From: Pseudomonas sp. MMS21 TM103
Lineage (GTDB): Bacteria > Pseudomonadota > Gammaproteobacteria > Pseudomonadales > Pseudomonadaceae
NCBI RefSeq assembly: GCF_022132145.1
Contig: NZ_JAJISP010000001.1
Span: 372,001 to 436,000 of the forward strand
Length of the DNA stretch: 64,000 nucleotides
Direction: 5' to 3'
A program made the translations under genes and the position numbers. Positions 46,134-57,778 of the stretch are shown here, piece after piece. The stretch's first letter is position 1, and each line of letters starts with the position of its first letter. Under the pieces are notes generated by a model. That model saw nothing but the letters and a program-made list of their open reading frames with translations. It was not told the DNA's origin and ran no database searches.

Positions 46134-48965
46134 TCACGCATAGTGACGAACCTCGCCAGCGCCTTCGATGTTGTCCACGCAGCGGCCGCAGATTTCCGGA
46201 TGCGCCGGCTTGATCCCGACGTCTTCACGGTGATGCCAGCAACGCGCGCACTTGGCGTGGCCGGACTTGAGCACTTTCAGCTTGAGGCCCGGCACTTCGG
46301 TTTCCACCGCATCGCTCGGCGCACTGCTTAGCGGCGCCAGGCTGGCAGTCGAGGTGATCAGCACGAAGCGCAGTTCATTGCCGAGCTTGTTCAGGTCGGC
46401 AATCAGGCTGTCTTCGGCGTAGAGCGTCACTTCGGCCTGCAGGTTGCCGCCGATGGCCTTGGCCGCGCGGAGGTTTTCCATTTCCTTGTTGACCGCGACC
46501 TTGACCGCCATGACCCGCTCCCAGAACTCGCGACTCAACTCGAGCCCCTCTGGCAACTCGCTCAGGCCCTGGTACCAGCCGTTGAGCATCACCGACTCGT
46601 TACGCTCGCCCGGCAGGTACTGCCACAGCTCGTCGGCGGTGAAAGACAACACCGGAGCGATCCAGCGCACCAGTGCCTCGGCGATATGGAACAACGCGGT
46701 CTGGCAGGAGCGCCGCGCCACGCTGTCGGCGGCGGTGGTGTACTGGCGGTCCTTGATGATATCGAGGTAGAAGCCGCCCAGCTCCTGCACGCAGAAGTTG
46801 TGCACCTTCTGGTAGACGTTCCAGAAGCGGTAACTGTCGTAGGCCTCCTCGATCTCGCGCTGCAGCAACAGGGCGCGATCCACCGCCCAGCGATCCAGGG
46901 CGAGCATGTCCGCGGCGGGCAACACATGCTGCGCCGGGTCGAAACCGCTGAGGTTGGAAAGCAGGAAGCGCGCGGTGTTGCGAATCCGCCGGTAGGAATC
47001 GGCGCTGCGCTGCAGAATCAGCTTGGACACGGCCATTTCGCCGGAGTAGTCGGTGGACGACACCCACAGGCGCAGGATGTCGGCGCCCAGGCTGTCGTTG
47101 ACTTCCTGCGGTGCAACCACGTTGCCCAGCGACTTGGACATCTTGCGGCCGTTCTCGTCGACCACGAAGCCGTGGGTCAATAGCTCCTTGTAGGGCGCGT
47201 GACCGTCGATGGCGCTGCCGGTCAGCAGGGAGGAATGGAACCAACCGCGGTGCTGGTCCGAACCTTCCAGGTAGAGGTCGGCGCGCGGCCCGCTGGCGTG
47301 GCCGAGCGGATGGGAACCGCGCAGCACATGCCAGTGGGTGGTGCCGGAGTCGAACCAGACGTCGAGGGTGTCGCTGATCTTGTCGTACTGCGCGGCCTCG
47401 TCACCGAGCAACTCGGCGGCATCCAGCTTGAACCAGGCTTCGATGCCCGCCTGCTCGACGCGCAGCGCTACAGCCTCCATCAGCTCGGCAGTGCGCGGGT
47501 GCAGCTCGCCGCTCTCCTTGTGCAGGAAGAACGGGATCGGCACGCCCCAGTTGCGCTGACGCGAGATGCACCAGTCCGGACGGCCGGCGATCATGCTGTG
47601 CAGCCGCGCCTGGCCCCAGGCCGGAACGAAAGCGGTCTGCTCGATGGCGGCCAACGCCCGCTCGCGCAGGGTGTCGCCTTCGTTGGGCTGCTTGTCCATG
47701 CCGACGAACCACTGCGCGGTGGCGCGATAGATCAGCGGGGTCTTGTGCCGCCAGCAGTGCATGTAGCTGTGCTGGATGACTTCGTGCTTGAGCAGGCAAC
47801 CGACTTCGTCGAGCTTGGCGACGATAGCCGGGTTGGCCTTCCAGATGAACTGGCCACCGAAGAACGGCAGCGCTTCGACGTAAACACCATTGCTCTGCAC
47901 GGGGCTGAGAATGTCGTCATTGCTCATGCCGTAGCCCTTGCAGGAACGGAAGTCGTCTTCGCCGTAGGCCGGCGCCGAATGGACGATGCCGGTGCCAGCG
48001 CCGAGCTCGACATAATCGGCCAGGTAGACTGGGGCGAAACGCTCGTAGAACGGATGGCGGAAACGGATCAGTTCGAGCGCTTCGCCCTTGGCGATGGCGA
48101 TTACCTCGCCCTGCAGGCCATAGCGCTGCAGGCTGCTTTCGACCAGCTCTTCGGCCAGCAGCAGAAGCTTGTCGCCGGTATCGACCAGGGCATAGTTGAA
48201 CTCGGGATGCACGTTGAGCGCCTGGTTGGCCGGGATGGTCCAGGGCGTGGTGGTCCAGATGACGATGCTGGCGGGCTTGCTCAGGCTGGCCAGGCCGAAG
48301 GCGGCGGCCAGCTTGTCGGCGTCTTCGACCGGGAAGGCAACGTCGATGGCGTCGGATTTCTTGTCCTGGTATTCGACTTCGGCTTCGGCCAGCGCCGAGC
48401 CACAGTCGAAACACCAGTTGACCGGCTTCAGGCCCTTGAACACGAAGCCATGCTTGACCATCTCGGCCAGGGCGCGGATCTCGCCGGCTTCGTTGGCGAA
48501 GTCCATGGTCTTGTACGGGTTGCCCCAGTCGCCGAGCACACCGAGGCGGATGAAGTCGGCCTTCTGCCCTTCAATCTGTTCGCCGGCATAGGTGCGGCAG
48601 CGCTCGCGGGTCAGGTCGGACGGCTGGTTCTTGCCAAAGGTGGTTTCGACCTTGTGCTCGATCGGCAGGCCGTGGCAGTCCCAACCCGGCACATAGGGCG
48701 CGTCATAACCGGACAGGGTCTTGGAGCGGGTGATGATGTCCTTGAGGATCTTGTTGACCGCATGACCGATATGAATGCTGCCGTTGGCATAGGGCGGGCC
48801 GTCGTGCAGGACGAACTTCGGCCGGCCTTCACCCAGCTGCCGCAGCTTCTGATACAGACCCATGTCGTTCCAGCGCTGCAGAATCTGCGGCTCGCGCTGC
48901 GGCAGGCCGGCCTTCATCGGGAACTTGGTATCAGGCAGATTTAGCGTGGCTTTGTAGTCGGTCAT
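46134..48965 (-). CDS. ileS: Isoleucyl-tRNA synthetase
   Basis: Class I synthetase charging tRNA-Ile. It is 943 residues from ATG 48965 with the HIGH motif in [11 protein letters not shown] (about 60), the editing domain in the middle (about 190-410), KMSKS in [10 protein letters not shown] (about 605) and a C-terminal zinc site made of CARCWHH and ICGRCVDN. It is 10 bp after ribF, as in E. coli. Confidence 0.98.
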   Translation of the reverse strand: MTDYKATLNLPDTKFPMKAGLPQREPQILQRWNDMGLYQKLRQLGEGRPKFVLHDGPPYANGSIHIGHAVNKILKDIITRSKTLSGYDAPYVPGWDCHGLPIEHKVETTFGKNQPSDLTRERCRTYAGEQIEGQKADFIRLGVLGDWGNPYKTMDFANEAGEIRALAEMVKHGFVFKGLKPVNWCFDCGSALAEAEVEYQDKKSDAIDVAFPVEDADKLAAAFGLASLSKPASIVIWTTTPWTIPANQALNVHPEFNYALVDTGDKLLLLAEELVESSLQRYGLQGEVIAIAKGEALELIRFRHPFYERFAPVYLADYVELGAGTGIVHSAPAYGEDDFRSCKGYGMSNDDILSPVQSNGVYVEALPFFGGQFIWKANPAIVAKLDEVGCLLKHEVIQHSYMHCWRHKTPLIYRATAQWFVGMDKQPNEGDTLRERALAAIEQTAFVPAWGQARLHSMIAGRPDWCISRQRNWGVPIPFFLHKESGELHPRTAELMEAVALRVEQAGIEAWFKLDAAELLGDEAAQYDKISDTLDVWFDSGTTHWHVLRGSHPLGHASGPRADLYLEGSDQHRGWFHSSLLTGSAIDGHAPYKELLTHGFVVDENGRKMSKSLGNVVAPQEVNDSLGADILRLWVSSTDYSGEMAVSKLILQRSADSYRRIRNTARFLLSNLSGFDPAQHVLPAADMLALDRWAVDRALLLQREIEEAYDSYRFWNVYQKVHNFCVQELGGFYLDIIKDRQYTTAADSVARRSCQTALFHIAEALVRWIAPVLSFTADELWQYLPGERNESVMLNGWYQGLSELPEGLELSREFWERVMAVKVAVNKEMENLRAAKAIGGNLQAEVTLYAEDSLIADLNKLGNELRFVLITSTASLAPLSSAPSDAVETEVPGLKLKVLKSGHAKCARCWHHREDVGIKPAHPEICGRCVDNIEGAGEVRHYA

Positions 48966-48975
48966 TTCAGGCTCT

Positions 48976-49914
48976 TCACTTAAGCGGTTGACCCTGCCAA
49001 TGGGCACGGGCGGCGGCAATATCGGCAGCAATTGCCGTCTTCAGTGCCTCGAGGGAGGCGAAACGCTGCTCTTCACGCAGCTTGTGGTGGAAAGCCACCG
49101 TCAAACGCCGGCCATACAGATCACCGGCAAAATCCAACAAATGCACTTCGAGGTGGGCGCTGCCATCACCGGCCACGCTCGGCCGTACGCCGATATTGGC
49201 GACACCCGGCCACGGCTGACCATCCACCTCGGTGCTGACCAGGTACACCCCGGTCAGTGGCACGCGCTTGCGCTTGAGCTGCACATTGGCGGTTGGCGCA
49301 TCCAGCTGGCGCCCCAGCTTCTGTCCGTGCAGCACGCGCCCGGCGATCTGGAATGGGCGGCCGAGCAGGTGCTCGGCCAGGGCGAAGTCGCCTGCGGCCA
49401 GCGCCTCACGCACTCGGGTACTGCTGACACGCACGCCATCCAGCTCCACCGTGGCGGCAGCCTCGACGGTAAAGCCGTGGCGCTCACCGGCCTGCTCCAG
49501 AAAGGCGAAGTCGCCGACCCGGTCGCAACCGAAGCGGAAGTCGTCACCGACCTCCAGATGCCGCACATCCAGCCCGTCGATCAGGACTGCCTGCACGAAT
49601 TCGGCGGCGCTCAACTCGCGCAAACGCGGATTGAAGCTCAGGCACAGCACCCGATCGACACCTTCGGCGGCAAGCAACGCGAGCTTGTCGCGCAAACGCG
49701 TCAGGCGGGCGGGCGCCGTGTCGGGACCAAAGAACTCGCGCGGCTGCGGCTCGAAAATCACCACGCAACTGGGCAGCGCCAACTCGGCCGCGCGCTCACG
49801 CAAACGCGCCAGAATGGCCTGATGGCCACGATGGACGCCGTCGAAATTGCCAATAGTGGCGACACAGCCCCGATGCTGGGGCCGCAAGTTGTGTAGGCCT
49901 CGAACCAGCTGCAT
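48976..49914 (-). CDS. ribF: Bifunctional riboflavin kinase / FAD synthetase
   Basis: Makes FMN and FAD from riboflavin. It is 312 residues from ATG 49914. The N-terminal adenylyltransferase domain has [11 protein letters not shown] (about 22) and SSTRVREAL (about 163); the C-terminal flavokinase has [11 protein letters not shown] (about 196), GVYLV and GVANIGVRP. It lies between murJ (120 bp) and ileS (10 bp) on the minus strand. Confidence 0.97.
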   Translation of the reverse strand: MQLVRGLHNLRPQHRGCVATIGNFDGVHRGHQAILARLRERAAELALPSCVVIFEPQPREFFGPDTAPARLTRLRDKLALLAAEGVDRVLCLSFNPRLRELSAAEFVQAVLIDGLDVRHLEVGDDFRFGCDRVGDFAFLEQAGERHGFTVEAAATVELDGVRVSSTRVREALAAGDFALAEHLLGRPFQIAGRVLHGQKLGRQLDAPTANVQLKRKRVPLTGVYLVSTEVDGQPWPGVANIGVRPSVAGDGSAHLEVHLLDFAGDLYGRRLTVAFHHKLREEQRFASLEALKTAIAADIAAARAHWQGQPLK

Positions 49915-50034
49915 AACGCGCTTCTTGCTCATAAAGTGGCCGATTATACCCATGCTCGGCCCTCGGGCGTAGGGTCGATCGGCAGACAAGCACAATGCCG
50001 CGCTAAAACCCTGCCACACCGGGCCACTAGCGGA

Positions 50035-51579
50035 TCAATGACGCAGATGACGCAAGCGCAGCCCCAGCGCCAGCAAGGCCGCGACAAACGCCAGCAGACC
50101 GCCGCCGACCAGCAGGCTCAACCAGAGCACGCGCTGCTGCCAGCCCCAGACGAACCACTCGGCCGGCGCAACATTTAACCACCAGACCAGCGCCACCATG
50201 GCCGAACAGGCGCCCAACAGGCGCAAGCCGTACAACCCCCAGCCCGGAGCGGGGCGATACACGCCAATTTTGTACAGCCCCCAGAACAGCAGCACGGTAT
50301 TGAGTAACGACGACAGCGAGGTCGCCAGCGCCAGACCAACATGCTTCAGGGGCCAGATCAAAATCAGGTTGAACACCATGTTCGCCACCATGCAGATGAT
50401 CGCGATCCGCACCGGGGTTTTCAGGTCCTGCCGGGCGAAGAACGCTGGCGCCAGTACCTTGATCAACATGAAGGCCAGCACGCCAAGCGAATAGGCCCGT
50501 AGCGCGGCGGCCGACTGCAGCACGTCACGCTCGGTCATCGCCCCATAGTGAAACAGCGTGGCGATCAAGGGCTCGGCAAGGATCGCCAGCGCCAGCGCCG
50601 CCGGCACCCCGAGCAGCAACACCATGCGCAAGGCCCAGTCGATGGTGGCCGAAAATGCCTTGGGATCATCGCCGGCGTGCTGGCGCGACAGACTCGGCAG
50701 AATCACCGTACCAATGGCGATACCGAACGCCCCCAGGGGTAGCTCGGACAGACGGTCGGCGTAATACAGCCAGGACACGCTGCCAGTCTGCAGCAATGAG
50801 GCGAGCACGGTATCGAGCAGCAGGTTGATCTGACTGACCGACACCCCGAACAGCGCCGGCACCATCAACAGCATGATCCGCCGCACACCCTCGTCGCGGT
50901 GCACTTTGGGCGTGGGCAGCAGCTTGATCCGGGCAAGGAAGGGCAACTGGAACAGCAACTGGGCAACCCCGGCGATCAGCACCCCCCAGGCCAGCGCCAT
51001 GATCGGCTGATCGAAATAGGGCGTCAGGTAAACGGCCGCCCCGATCATGCAGACATTCAGCAGTACTGGGGTAAACGAGGGCACAGCGAAACGCCCGTAG
51101 GCGTTCAATATGCCGCCAGAAAAGGCCGTGAGCGAAATCAGCAGCAAGTAGGGAAAGGTGATCTGCAGCAGATCCCCCGCCAATGCGAGCTTGGCCGGAT
51201 CGCTGCGAAAACCGGGTGCGAACAGCATGATCAGATAGGGCGAGCCGACCACCCCCAGAGCGGTCAAAGCGGTCAGCGTCAGCCCCAGGTAGCCCGCGGT
51301 GCGATCGACCAGCTGCTTGACCTCGGCCAGACTGCGTTGCGTCCGGTATTCCGAAAGCACCGGGACAAACGCCTGGGCAAAGGCACCCTCGGCAAATAAC
51401 CGGCGCAGAAAGTTGGGAATCTTGAAGGCAATGAAGAACGCATCGGCCGCCGAACCCGAACCGAAATAGGCGGCAACCACCATATCGCGTATCATGCCCA
51501 ACACACGCGACAACAAGGTCATTACACTGACCACCGCGCTGGAACGTAACAAGCCGCCCTTCCCGGTACGCTCGGACAT
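50035..51579 (-). CDS. murJ: Lipid II flippase MurJ (MviN)
   Basis: Moves lipid II across the inner membrane for peptidoglycan synthesis. It is 514 residues from ATG 51579 (GGGGTTACAT upstream) with 13-14 hydrophobic helices. Family blocks: SRVLGMIRDMVVAAYFG near the start, FIAFKIPNFLRRLFAEGAF and FVPVLSEYR. It is divergent from rpsT, the usual arrangement. Confidence 0.97.
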   Translation of the reverse strand: MSERTGKGGLLRSSAVVSVMTLLSRVLGMIRDMVVAAYFGSGSAADAFFIAFKIPNFLRRLFAEGAFAQAFVPVLSEYRTQRSLAEVKQLVDRTAGYLGLTLTALTALGVVGSPYLIMLFAPGFRSDPAKLALAGDLLQITFPYLLLISLTAFSGGILNAYGRFAVPSFTPVLLNVCMIGAAVYLTPYFDQPIMALAWGVLIAGVAQLLFQLPFLARIKLLPTPKVHRDEGVRRIMLLMVPALFGVSVSQINLLLDTVLASLLQTGSVSWLYYADRLSELPLGAFGIAIGTVILPSLSRQHAGDDPKAFSATIDWALRMVLLLGVPAALALAILAEPLIATLFHYGAMTERDVLQSAAALRAYSLGVLAFMLIKVLAPAFFARQDLKTPVRIAIICMVANMVFNLILIWPLKHVGLALATSLSSLLNTVLLFWGLYKIGVYRPAPGWGLYGLRLLGACSAMVALVWWLNVAPAEWFVWGWQQRVLWLSLLVGGGLLAFVAALLALGLRLRHLRH

Positions 51580-51703
51580 ATGTAACCCCTTAGAAAAGGT
51601 CGCCGAGTTTACCGACCCGCATGGATACTGGGTAGAGCAAGCGGTGTGCCGTCGATTGTTGGCGACCAGCCGACAGACAGCAAGTAGATCCAAGCCAATA
51701 GGC

Positions 51704-51732
51704 TTGACAATGAGCAGAGGCCTCGGCATGAT
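51704..51732 (+). promoter_or_regulatory. Sigma-70 promoter of rpsT
   Basis: A perfect -35 TTGACA (51704-51709), 17 bases of spacer and a -10 CATGAT (4 of 6). It lies 46 bp upstream of the rpsT start. Confidence 0.7.
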
Positions 51733-51778
51733 TCGCGGCCTTATTTGTTAGTAACCCCAGATTTCGAGGAGCTTGACG

Positions 51779-52057
51779 GTGGCCAATACACCTTCTGCCA
51801 AAAAACGCGCCAAACAGGCTGAGAAGCGTCGTAGCCATAACGCCAGCCAGCGCTCCATGGTTCGTACCTACATCAAGAACGTGGTCAAGGCTATCGACGC
51901 CAAAGATCTTGACGTAGCAAAAACCGCTTACACCCTGGCTGTGCCTATCATCGACCGCATGGCCGACAAAGGCATCATCCACAAGAACAAAGCAGCGCGC
52001 CATAAAAGCCGCCTGAATGGCCACATCAAGGCCCTCAGCGAAGCCGCAGCCGCCTAA
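51779..52057 (+). CDS. rpsT: 30S ribosomal protein S20
   Basis: Small-subunit protein binding 16S rRNA. It is 92 residues starting at GTG 51779 ([17 protein letters not shown] follows the initiator), with AGGAG seven bases upstream; an in-frame TTG six bases earlier is not needed. Very basic and helical, the usual length. Non-ATG starts occur in rpsT of other species and contribute to its autoregulation. A strong terminator follows. Confidence 0.97.
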   Translation: MANTPSAKKRAKQAEKRRSHNASQRSMVRTYIKNVVKAIDAKDLDVAKTAYTLAVPIIDRMADKGIIHKNKAARHKSRLNGHIKALSEAAAA

Positions 52058-52091
52058 TAAGCGATTCGCGCTTTACTGCTAGTTCTTAAAG

Positions 52092-52116
52092 AACCGACCT
52101 CAGGGTCGGTTTTTTA
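52092..52116 (+). terminator. Terminator of rpsT
   Basis: Hairpin AACCGACC-TCA-GGGTCGGTT followed by T5 and ATT, 34 bp after the rpsT stop. Confidence 0.92.
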
Positions 52117-52254
52117 TTGCCCGTGCAAACCCAAAACTTGTCGCCTGAATGGGTCAAGGGCGTAATCCAGGGATTGTCTTGGCCGCAGATCGCGCAGGCG
52201 GGACGCAACCGCCACACGGAATGTCGCCGCACGCACGACTCGGTATATCCACCA

Positions 52255-52375
52255 CCTGCCGGGTGCGACTCACCGAAGTGCAGTGCACCATGGCTGCTCT
52301 GCCCGCCGCGAAAGCTGGCGGGTTGTCGCCGTGCGCCGATCGGAACGCCGCCCGGACCGCCCTACGAAACACCAG
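52255..52375 (+). repeat. Family R1 intergenic repeat
   Basis: CACCGAAGTGCAGTGCACCATGG, AAAGCTGGCGGGTTGTCGCCG and GGACCGCCCTAC follow the R1 order. It fills most of the 339 bp between rpsT and creA; nothing else is visible there. Confidence 0.7.
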
Positions 52376-52396
52376 CAAACTGCAAGATGGGCCGGT

Positions 52397-52861
52397 TCAG
52401 CGCTTTTCCGGCCAGGGCAGAATCGGAATAGCGGTTACCGCATTCTGCGGACTGCCCTCGATCACTCGATCGCTGTACACCAGATAGACCAGGGTGTTGC
52501 GCTTTTCATCGAAGAAACGCACCACCTGCATGGTCTTGAACACCAGCGAGGTGCGCTCGCGAAACACCTCCTCACCCTCTTCCAGCTCATCCTTGAAGCT
52601 GATCGGCCCGACCTGACGGCAGGCGATCGAGGCCTCGGCACGATCCTCGGCCAACCCCAGACCACCCTTGACCCCACCGGTCTTGGCGCGCGACAGGTAG
52701 CAGGTGACACCCACCACCTTGGGGTCATCGAAGGCCTCGACCACGATCTTGTCGTTCGGCCCCATCAACTTGAACACCGTGGACACTTCACCTACCTGCT
52801 CGGCCGATGCGCACATCGGCAGCACCAGCAGCGCACCCAGCAATCCCTTGAGCATTCGCAT
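52397..52861 (-). CDS. creA: CreA family periplasmic protein
   Basis: A 154-residue exported protein: signal peptide with cleavage after ASA (about residue 20), then the CreA body with [35 protein letters not shown] and two cysteines that could form a disulfide. Function unknown in the family. ATG 52861 with GAGG eight bases upstream is chosen over the GTG three bases before. It lies 10 bp after proB on the same strand. Confidence 0.92.
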   Translation of the reverse strand: MRMLKGLLGALLVLPMCASAEQVGEVSTVFKLMGPNDKIVVEAFDDPKVVGVTCYLSRAKTGGVKGGLGLAEDRAEASIACRQVGPISFKDELEEGEEVFRERTSLVFKTMQVVRFFDEKRNTLVYLVYSDRVIEGSPQNAVTAIPILPWPEKR

Positions 52862-52871
52862 CACTACACCC

Positions 52872-53990
52872 TCAGACCAGAATCAGATTATCTCGATGGA
52901 TCAACTCGGGCTCATCGACGTAACCGAGCAACCTTTCGATGGCATCCGACGACTGACCGATGATTTTTTGCGCCTCGAGCGCACTGTAATTGGCCAGGCC
53001 ACGGGCGATTTCACGCCCATCCGGATCGACACAGATCACCATCTCGCCACGCCGGAAGCTCCCCTGGAGCGCCCGGACCCCGACCGGCAGCAGACTCTTG
53101 CGCCCAGTCGCCAAGGCCTTGACCGCCCCCGCATCCAGCACCAGGGTACCGCGGGTCTGCAGATGCCCGGCCAGCCATTGCTTACGCGCCGCCAGCAAGC
53201 CCCGCTCGGGCGCCAGCAGAGTCCCCAGGCGCTCGCCCGCCTTGAGCCGCGCCAACACCTGCTCGATGGCACCACCGACAATGACCGTGTGCGCACCAGA
53301 ACGAGCCGCCAGCCGCGCCGCGCGCAGCTTGGTCTGCATGCCGCCGCGCCCCAACGCCCCACCCGCACCACTGGCCACGGCATCCAGCGCCGGATCATCC
53401 GCGCGCGCCTCGTAAATCAATTCGGCATCGGGATTATGCCGCGGGTCAGCGGTATACATACCGTCGCGGTCCGTCAGGATTACCAGCAGATCGGCCTCGA
53501 CCAGATTGGCCACCAACGCCGCCAAGGTATCGTTGTCGCCAAAGCGAATCTCATCGGTGACCACCGTATCGTTCTCGTTGATCACCGGAATCACATCCAA
53601 CTCGACCAGAGTACGCAAGGTGCTCCGCGCATTGAGGTAGCGCTTGCGATCCGACAGGTCGTCATGGGTCAGGAGAATCTGCGCCGTGCGCCGCGCATGC
53701 TCGCCAAAACTCGACTCCCAGGCCTGAATCAGCACCATCTGACCAATGGCAGCGGCCGCCTGCAGTTCATGCATGGCCTTCGGCCGCCCGCTCCAACCGA
53801 GGCGACTCATGCCTGCCGCCACCGCACCGGAAGACACCAGCACCAGCTCCACGCCCTGCTCGCGCAACGCCACCATCTGCTCGACCCACACCGCCATGGC
53901 CGCACGATCCAGGCCACGCCCGTCGGCGGTGAGCAATGCACTGCCGATCTTCACTACCCAGCGCCGCGCACTGGTCACCTTGTCACGCAT
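52872..53990 (-). CDS. proB: Glutamate 5-kinase
   Basis: First enzyme of proline synthesis, phosphorylating glutamate; cytoplasmic and feedback-inhibited by proline. It is 372 residues from ATG 53990 (another ATG six bases upstream). Amino-acid kinase domain with [38 protein letters not shown] and [16 protein letters not shown]-terminal PUA domain (about 275-372). It follows obgE, as in P. aeruginosa. Confidence 0.97.
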   Translation of the reverse strand: MRDKVTSARRWVVKIGSALLTADGRGLDRAAMAVWVEQMVALREQGVELVLVSSGAVAAGMSRLGWSGRPKAMHELQAAAAIGQMVLIQAWESSFGEHARRTAQILLTHDDLSDRKRYLNARSTLRTLVELDVIPVINENDTVVTDEIRFGDNDTLAALVANLVEADLLVILTDRDGMYTADPRHNPDAELIYEARADDPALDAVASGAGGALGRGGMQTKLRAARLAARSGAHTVIVGGAIEQVLARLKAGERLGTLLAPERGLLAARKQWLAGHLQTRGTLVLDAGAVKALATGRKSLLPVGVRALQGSFRRGEMVICVDPDGREIARGLANYSALEAQKIIGQSSDAIERLLGYVDEPELIHRDNLILV

Positions 53991-54071
53991 GATCATCCAA
54001 CCTTAGCCAGAAACCGCCCAACGGAACGGAAGCCACTGCGCTCGCAGCCCCCAATCACTCGCTCAAGACAA

Positions 54072-54095
54072 GAACGCCGCAATTAAGCGGCGTTC
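54072..54095 (-). terminator. Possible terminator of obgE
   Basis: Minus strand GAACGCCGC-TTAATT-GCGGCGTTC, a perfect 9-bp stem, followed by TTGTCTTG, so the T tract is poor. It starts 11 bp after the obgE stop. Confidence 0.55.
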
Positions 54096-54105
54096 AACAA
54101 GTTGC

Positions 54106-55359
<1,254 letters not shown>

Positions 55360-55456
55360 CTAAAACGAAAAACACCAGGTTCTTGCAAAATTGACCTGCA
55401 TTCAAATCGAACGCTACACCCAGGACAGTTTGGCAAGAACCCCAAGAATACAGAAA

Positions 55457-55487
55457 CAAAAAAGCCCCGTCGCAAGGACGGGGCTTT
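55457..55487 (-). terminator. Terminator between rpmA and obgE
   Basis: Minus strand AAAGCCCCGTCCTTGCGACGGGGCTTT followed by T-rich TTTG, a strong hairpin 17 bp after rpmA. It may end most rplU-rpmA transcripts before obgE. Confidence 0.88.
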
Positions 55488-55503
55488 CCCAGCAGTCGCG
55501 CGA

Positions 55504-55761
55504 TTAAGCGGCAACGACGCTCACGTAACGGCGGTTGAACGCGCCTTTTACTTCAAACTTGATCACGCCTTCGATTTTCGCGAAGAGGGTGTGATCCTTA
55601 CCCATGCCTACGCCGTAACCGGCGTGGAACTGGGTACCGCGCTGACGCACGATGATGTTGCCAGGAATGATTTTCTGGCCGCCATACATCTTCACGCCAA
55701 GGCGTTTGGCTTCTGAGTCGCGACCGTTGCGGGTACTGCCGCCAGCTTTTTTGTGTGCCAT
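55504..55761 (-). CDS. rpmA: 50S ribosomal protein L27
   Basis: 85 residues, the family length, starting [20 protein letters not shown]. The N-terminus reaches the peptidyl transferase centre; no N-terminal leader of the Firmicute type is present. It follows rplU by 39 bp. Confidence 0.98.
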   Translation of the reverse strand: MAHKKAGGSTRNGRDSEAKRLGVKMYGGQKIIPGNIIVRQRGTQFHAGYGVGMGKDHTLFAKIEGVIKFEVKGAFNRRYVSVVAA

Positions 55762-55800
55762 GAGTTCAATACTCCTATTAGAGGATCAGGCCGAAACGAA

Positions 55801-56112
55801 TCAGGCTTGAATACCGGTGATTTTGATCTCGGTGTACCACTGACGGTGGCCCTGACGCTTCATATGGTGCTTACGACGACGGAACTTGATGATGGTGACC
55901 TTGTCGTGACGGCCTTGTGCAACGACCTCAGCAACAACCTTGGCACCTTCAACAACTGGCGCGCCGATTTGCACGTCGTCGCCGTTGCCGATCAGCAACA
56001 CACGATCGAACGTAATGGCCTCGCCAGTGCCGATTTCAAGCTTTTCGACCTTGAGGAATTCGCCTTCGGTGACCTTGTATTGCTTGCCACCAGTAACAAT
56101 CACTGCGTACAT
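55801..56112 (-). CDS. rplU: 50S ribosomal protein L21
   Basis: 103 residues beginning [14 protein letters not shown], with [20 protein letters not shown] in the C-terminal half, typical of L21. First gene of rplU-rpmA(-obgE), divergent from ispB. TAACGGAGAT precedes the start. Confidence 0.98.
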   Translation of the reverse strand: MYAVIVTGGKQYKVTEGEFLKVEKLEIGTGEAITFDRVLLIGNGDDVQIGAPVVEGAKVVAEVVAQGRHDKVTIIKFRRRKHHMKRQGHRQWYTEIKITGIQA

Positions 56113-56350
56113 GGTAAATCTCCGTTAATCCTGCTCACCCAGCGCTTTATAGAAAGAGTTATTGGCTGGCATGGCTGCTTGGGGCCGGATAAGACACCCT
56201 TGCAATTGCGTAAGTCAGGGAAATACCCAGGGGGGAAGTTCAGGGTGCGCGATTCTACGCAAGCCATCGTCACGACGCAAGGCCCTCGAGCACTCGCCTT
56301 GACAGTCCCCAGCCTGCCCCATAGCATGCCGCGCAACCTTTGAGGAGCAC

Positions 56351-57328
56351 GTGACGCTGATGCAACCCCAGGCTTTCTACCATGTGGTGGCGGATGACTT
56401 CACCGCCGTCGACGGCATCATCCGTCAACAACTCGTCTCGCGCGTGCCGCTGGTGGGGAAGATCGGCGACTACATCATCTCCGCCGGCGGCAAACGACTG
56501 CGCCCGCTGCTGGTGCTGCTCAGCGGCAAGGCCCTGGGCCTGCAAGGCGACAACCTGCGCTTGCTCGCCGCCACCATCGAGTTCCTGCATACCGCTACCC
56601 TGCTGCACGACGACGTGGTCGACATGTCCGACATGCGCCGCGGCCGCAGCACCGCTAATGCCCAGTGGGGCAACGCGCCCAGCGTACTGGTCGGCGACTT
56701 CCTCTATTCACGCTCGTTCGAGATGATGGTCGAACTCGGCTCGATGCCGGTGATGAAGATCCTCTCCCGCGCCACCCGGGTCATCGCCGAGGGCGAAGTG
56801 CTGCAACTGTCGAAGATTCGCGACGCCAGCACCAGCGAAGAAACCTACATGGAAGTCATCCGCGGCAAGACCGCGATGCTGTTCGAGGCCTCGACCCACA
56901 GCGCGGCAGCCCTGGCCGGCGCCACGCCCGAGCAGACCGAAGCCCTGCGTACTTTTGGCGACAACCTCGGGGTGGCCTTCCAGCTGGTCGACGACCTGCT
57001 CGACTACCGCGGCGATGCCACGACCCTGGGCAAGAATGTCGGCGACGACCTGGCTGAAGGCAAGCCGACCCTGCCGCTGATCTACTGCATGCGCGAAGGC
57101 ACTGCCGAACAGGCCGCCCTGGTACGCCAGGCGATCCAGAAAGGCGGCATCGAGGACCTGGAAAGCATTCGCGATGCCGTAGAAACCGCCGGCGCCCTGG
57201 ACTACACCGCCCGGCAGGCCCGCGACTACGCCGAGCGCGCCATCGCCTGCCTGGACGCCCTGCCCGTCAGCGAATACCGCGATGCCCTGGTCGAACTGAG
57301 CCGTTTCGCTGTCGCTCGCACCCACTGA
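56351..57328 (+). CDS. ispB: Octaprenyl/polyprenyl diphosphate synthase IspB
   Basis: Makes the long isoprenoid tail of ubiquinone from IPP and FPP. It is 325 residues with the first aspartate-rich motif LLHDDVVDMSDMRRG (about 81) and the second LVDDLLDYRGD (about 213); GGKRLRP near 45 binds IPP. The GTG at 56351 has GAGG five bases upstream; ATG 56360 would give a protein starting MQPQAFY and is the alternative. Divergent from rplU, as in E. coli. Confidence 0.96.
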   Translation: MTLMQPQAFYHVVADDFTAVDGIIRQQLVSRVPLVGKIGDYIISAGGKRLRPLLVLLSGKALGLQGDNLRLLAATIEFLHTATLLHDDVVDMSDMRRGRSTANAQWGNAPSVLVGDFLYSRSFEMMVELGSMPVMKILSRATRVIAEGEVLQLSKIRDASTSEETYMEVIRGKTAMLFEASTHSAAALAGATPEQTEALRTFGDNLGVAFQLVDDLLDYRGDATTLGKNVGDDLAEGKPTLPLIYCMREGTAEQAALVRQAIQKGGIEDLESIRDAVETAGALDYTARQARDYAERAIACLDALPVSEYRDALVELSRFAVARTH

Positions 57329-57347
57329 CGCCTGACGTAACAAGCGG

Positions 57348-57373
57348 AGCCCGTCCATGCGACGGGCTTTTTA
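57348..57373 (+). terminator. Terminator of ispB
   Basis: Hairpin AGCCCGTC-CATGC-GACGGGCT followed by TTTTATT, 19 bp after the ispB stop. Confidence 0.92.
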
Positions 57374-57411
57374 TTGCACGGTCAAGGGCAGCGATTAATA
57401 CTTGCTATTAA

Positions 57412-57430
57412 TTGAATAGGAATTATTCTC
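57412..57430 (+). promoter_or_regulatory. Candidate Fur box
   Basis: The sequence TTGAATAGGAATTATTCTC, with the following AT, resembles the Pseudomonas Fur site (GATAATGATAATCATTATC; 11 of 19 by hand) and has the inverted GAATA/TATTC core. It lies 28 bp upstream of the 75-residue gene, whose P. aeruginosa counterpart I recall as iron-responsive. Confidence 0.6.
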
Positions 57431-57457
57431 ATCTAACCATTTGAAGGGAGATGAGTC

Positions 57458-57685
57458 ATGACCTACTTGATCGACGCCTGGCTGGAGCGGCCACAGCCTT
57501 ACCTGCGCATTCTCAATCGCAACACCGGCGAAGTCTGCGCGGTACTGGAAGAACAAGCGCTGGATGAACTACGCGATCAGGGCGACCTGGATCTGCATGA
57601 GCTGAACTCCAGCGAGCCGCTGGTGCTCAAGGAATTGGTGCGCAGCCTGTTTCTTTACTGCTATGCACGGGCCTTGCGCCCGTGA
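57458..57685 (+). CDS. Small conserved protein, candidate iron-regulated
   Basis: A 75-residue soluble protein beginning MTYLIDAWLERPQPYLRI, with an LNRNTGEVCAVLEEQALDEL core and a leucine-rich C-terminus (VLKELVRSLFLYCYARA). It has the position of PA4570 after ispB. GAAGGGAG lies about six bases before ATG 57458. A Fur-like box upstream suggests induction when iron is scarce. Function unknown. Confidence 0.85.
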   Translation: MTYLIDAWLERPQPYLRILNRNTGEVCAVLEEQALDELRDQGDLDLHELNSSEPLVLKELVRSLFLYCYARALRP

Positions 57686-57778
57686 CACAGAGATATCACG
57701 CCCCCGGATTGCAGCCGGGCGACGGGACGAACGTGGGGAGGGATGAACAGAGCGTCATCCACCCCACGTGAGCGCCGC

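Noticed and set aside
47199..48944. 581-codon plus-strand frame
   Set aside because: Antisense shadow of ileS.
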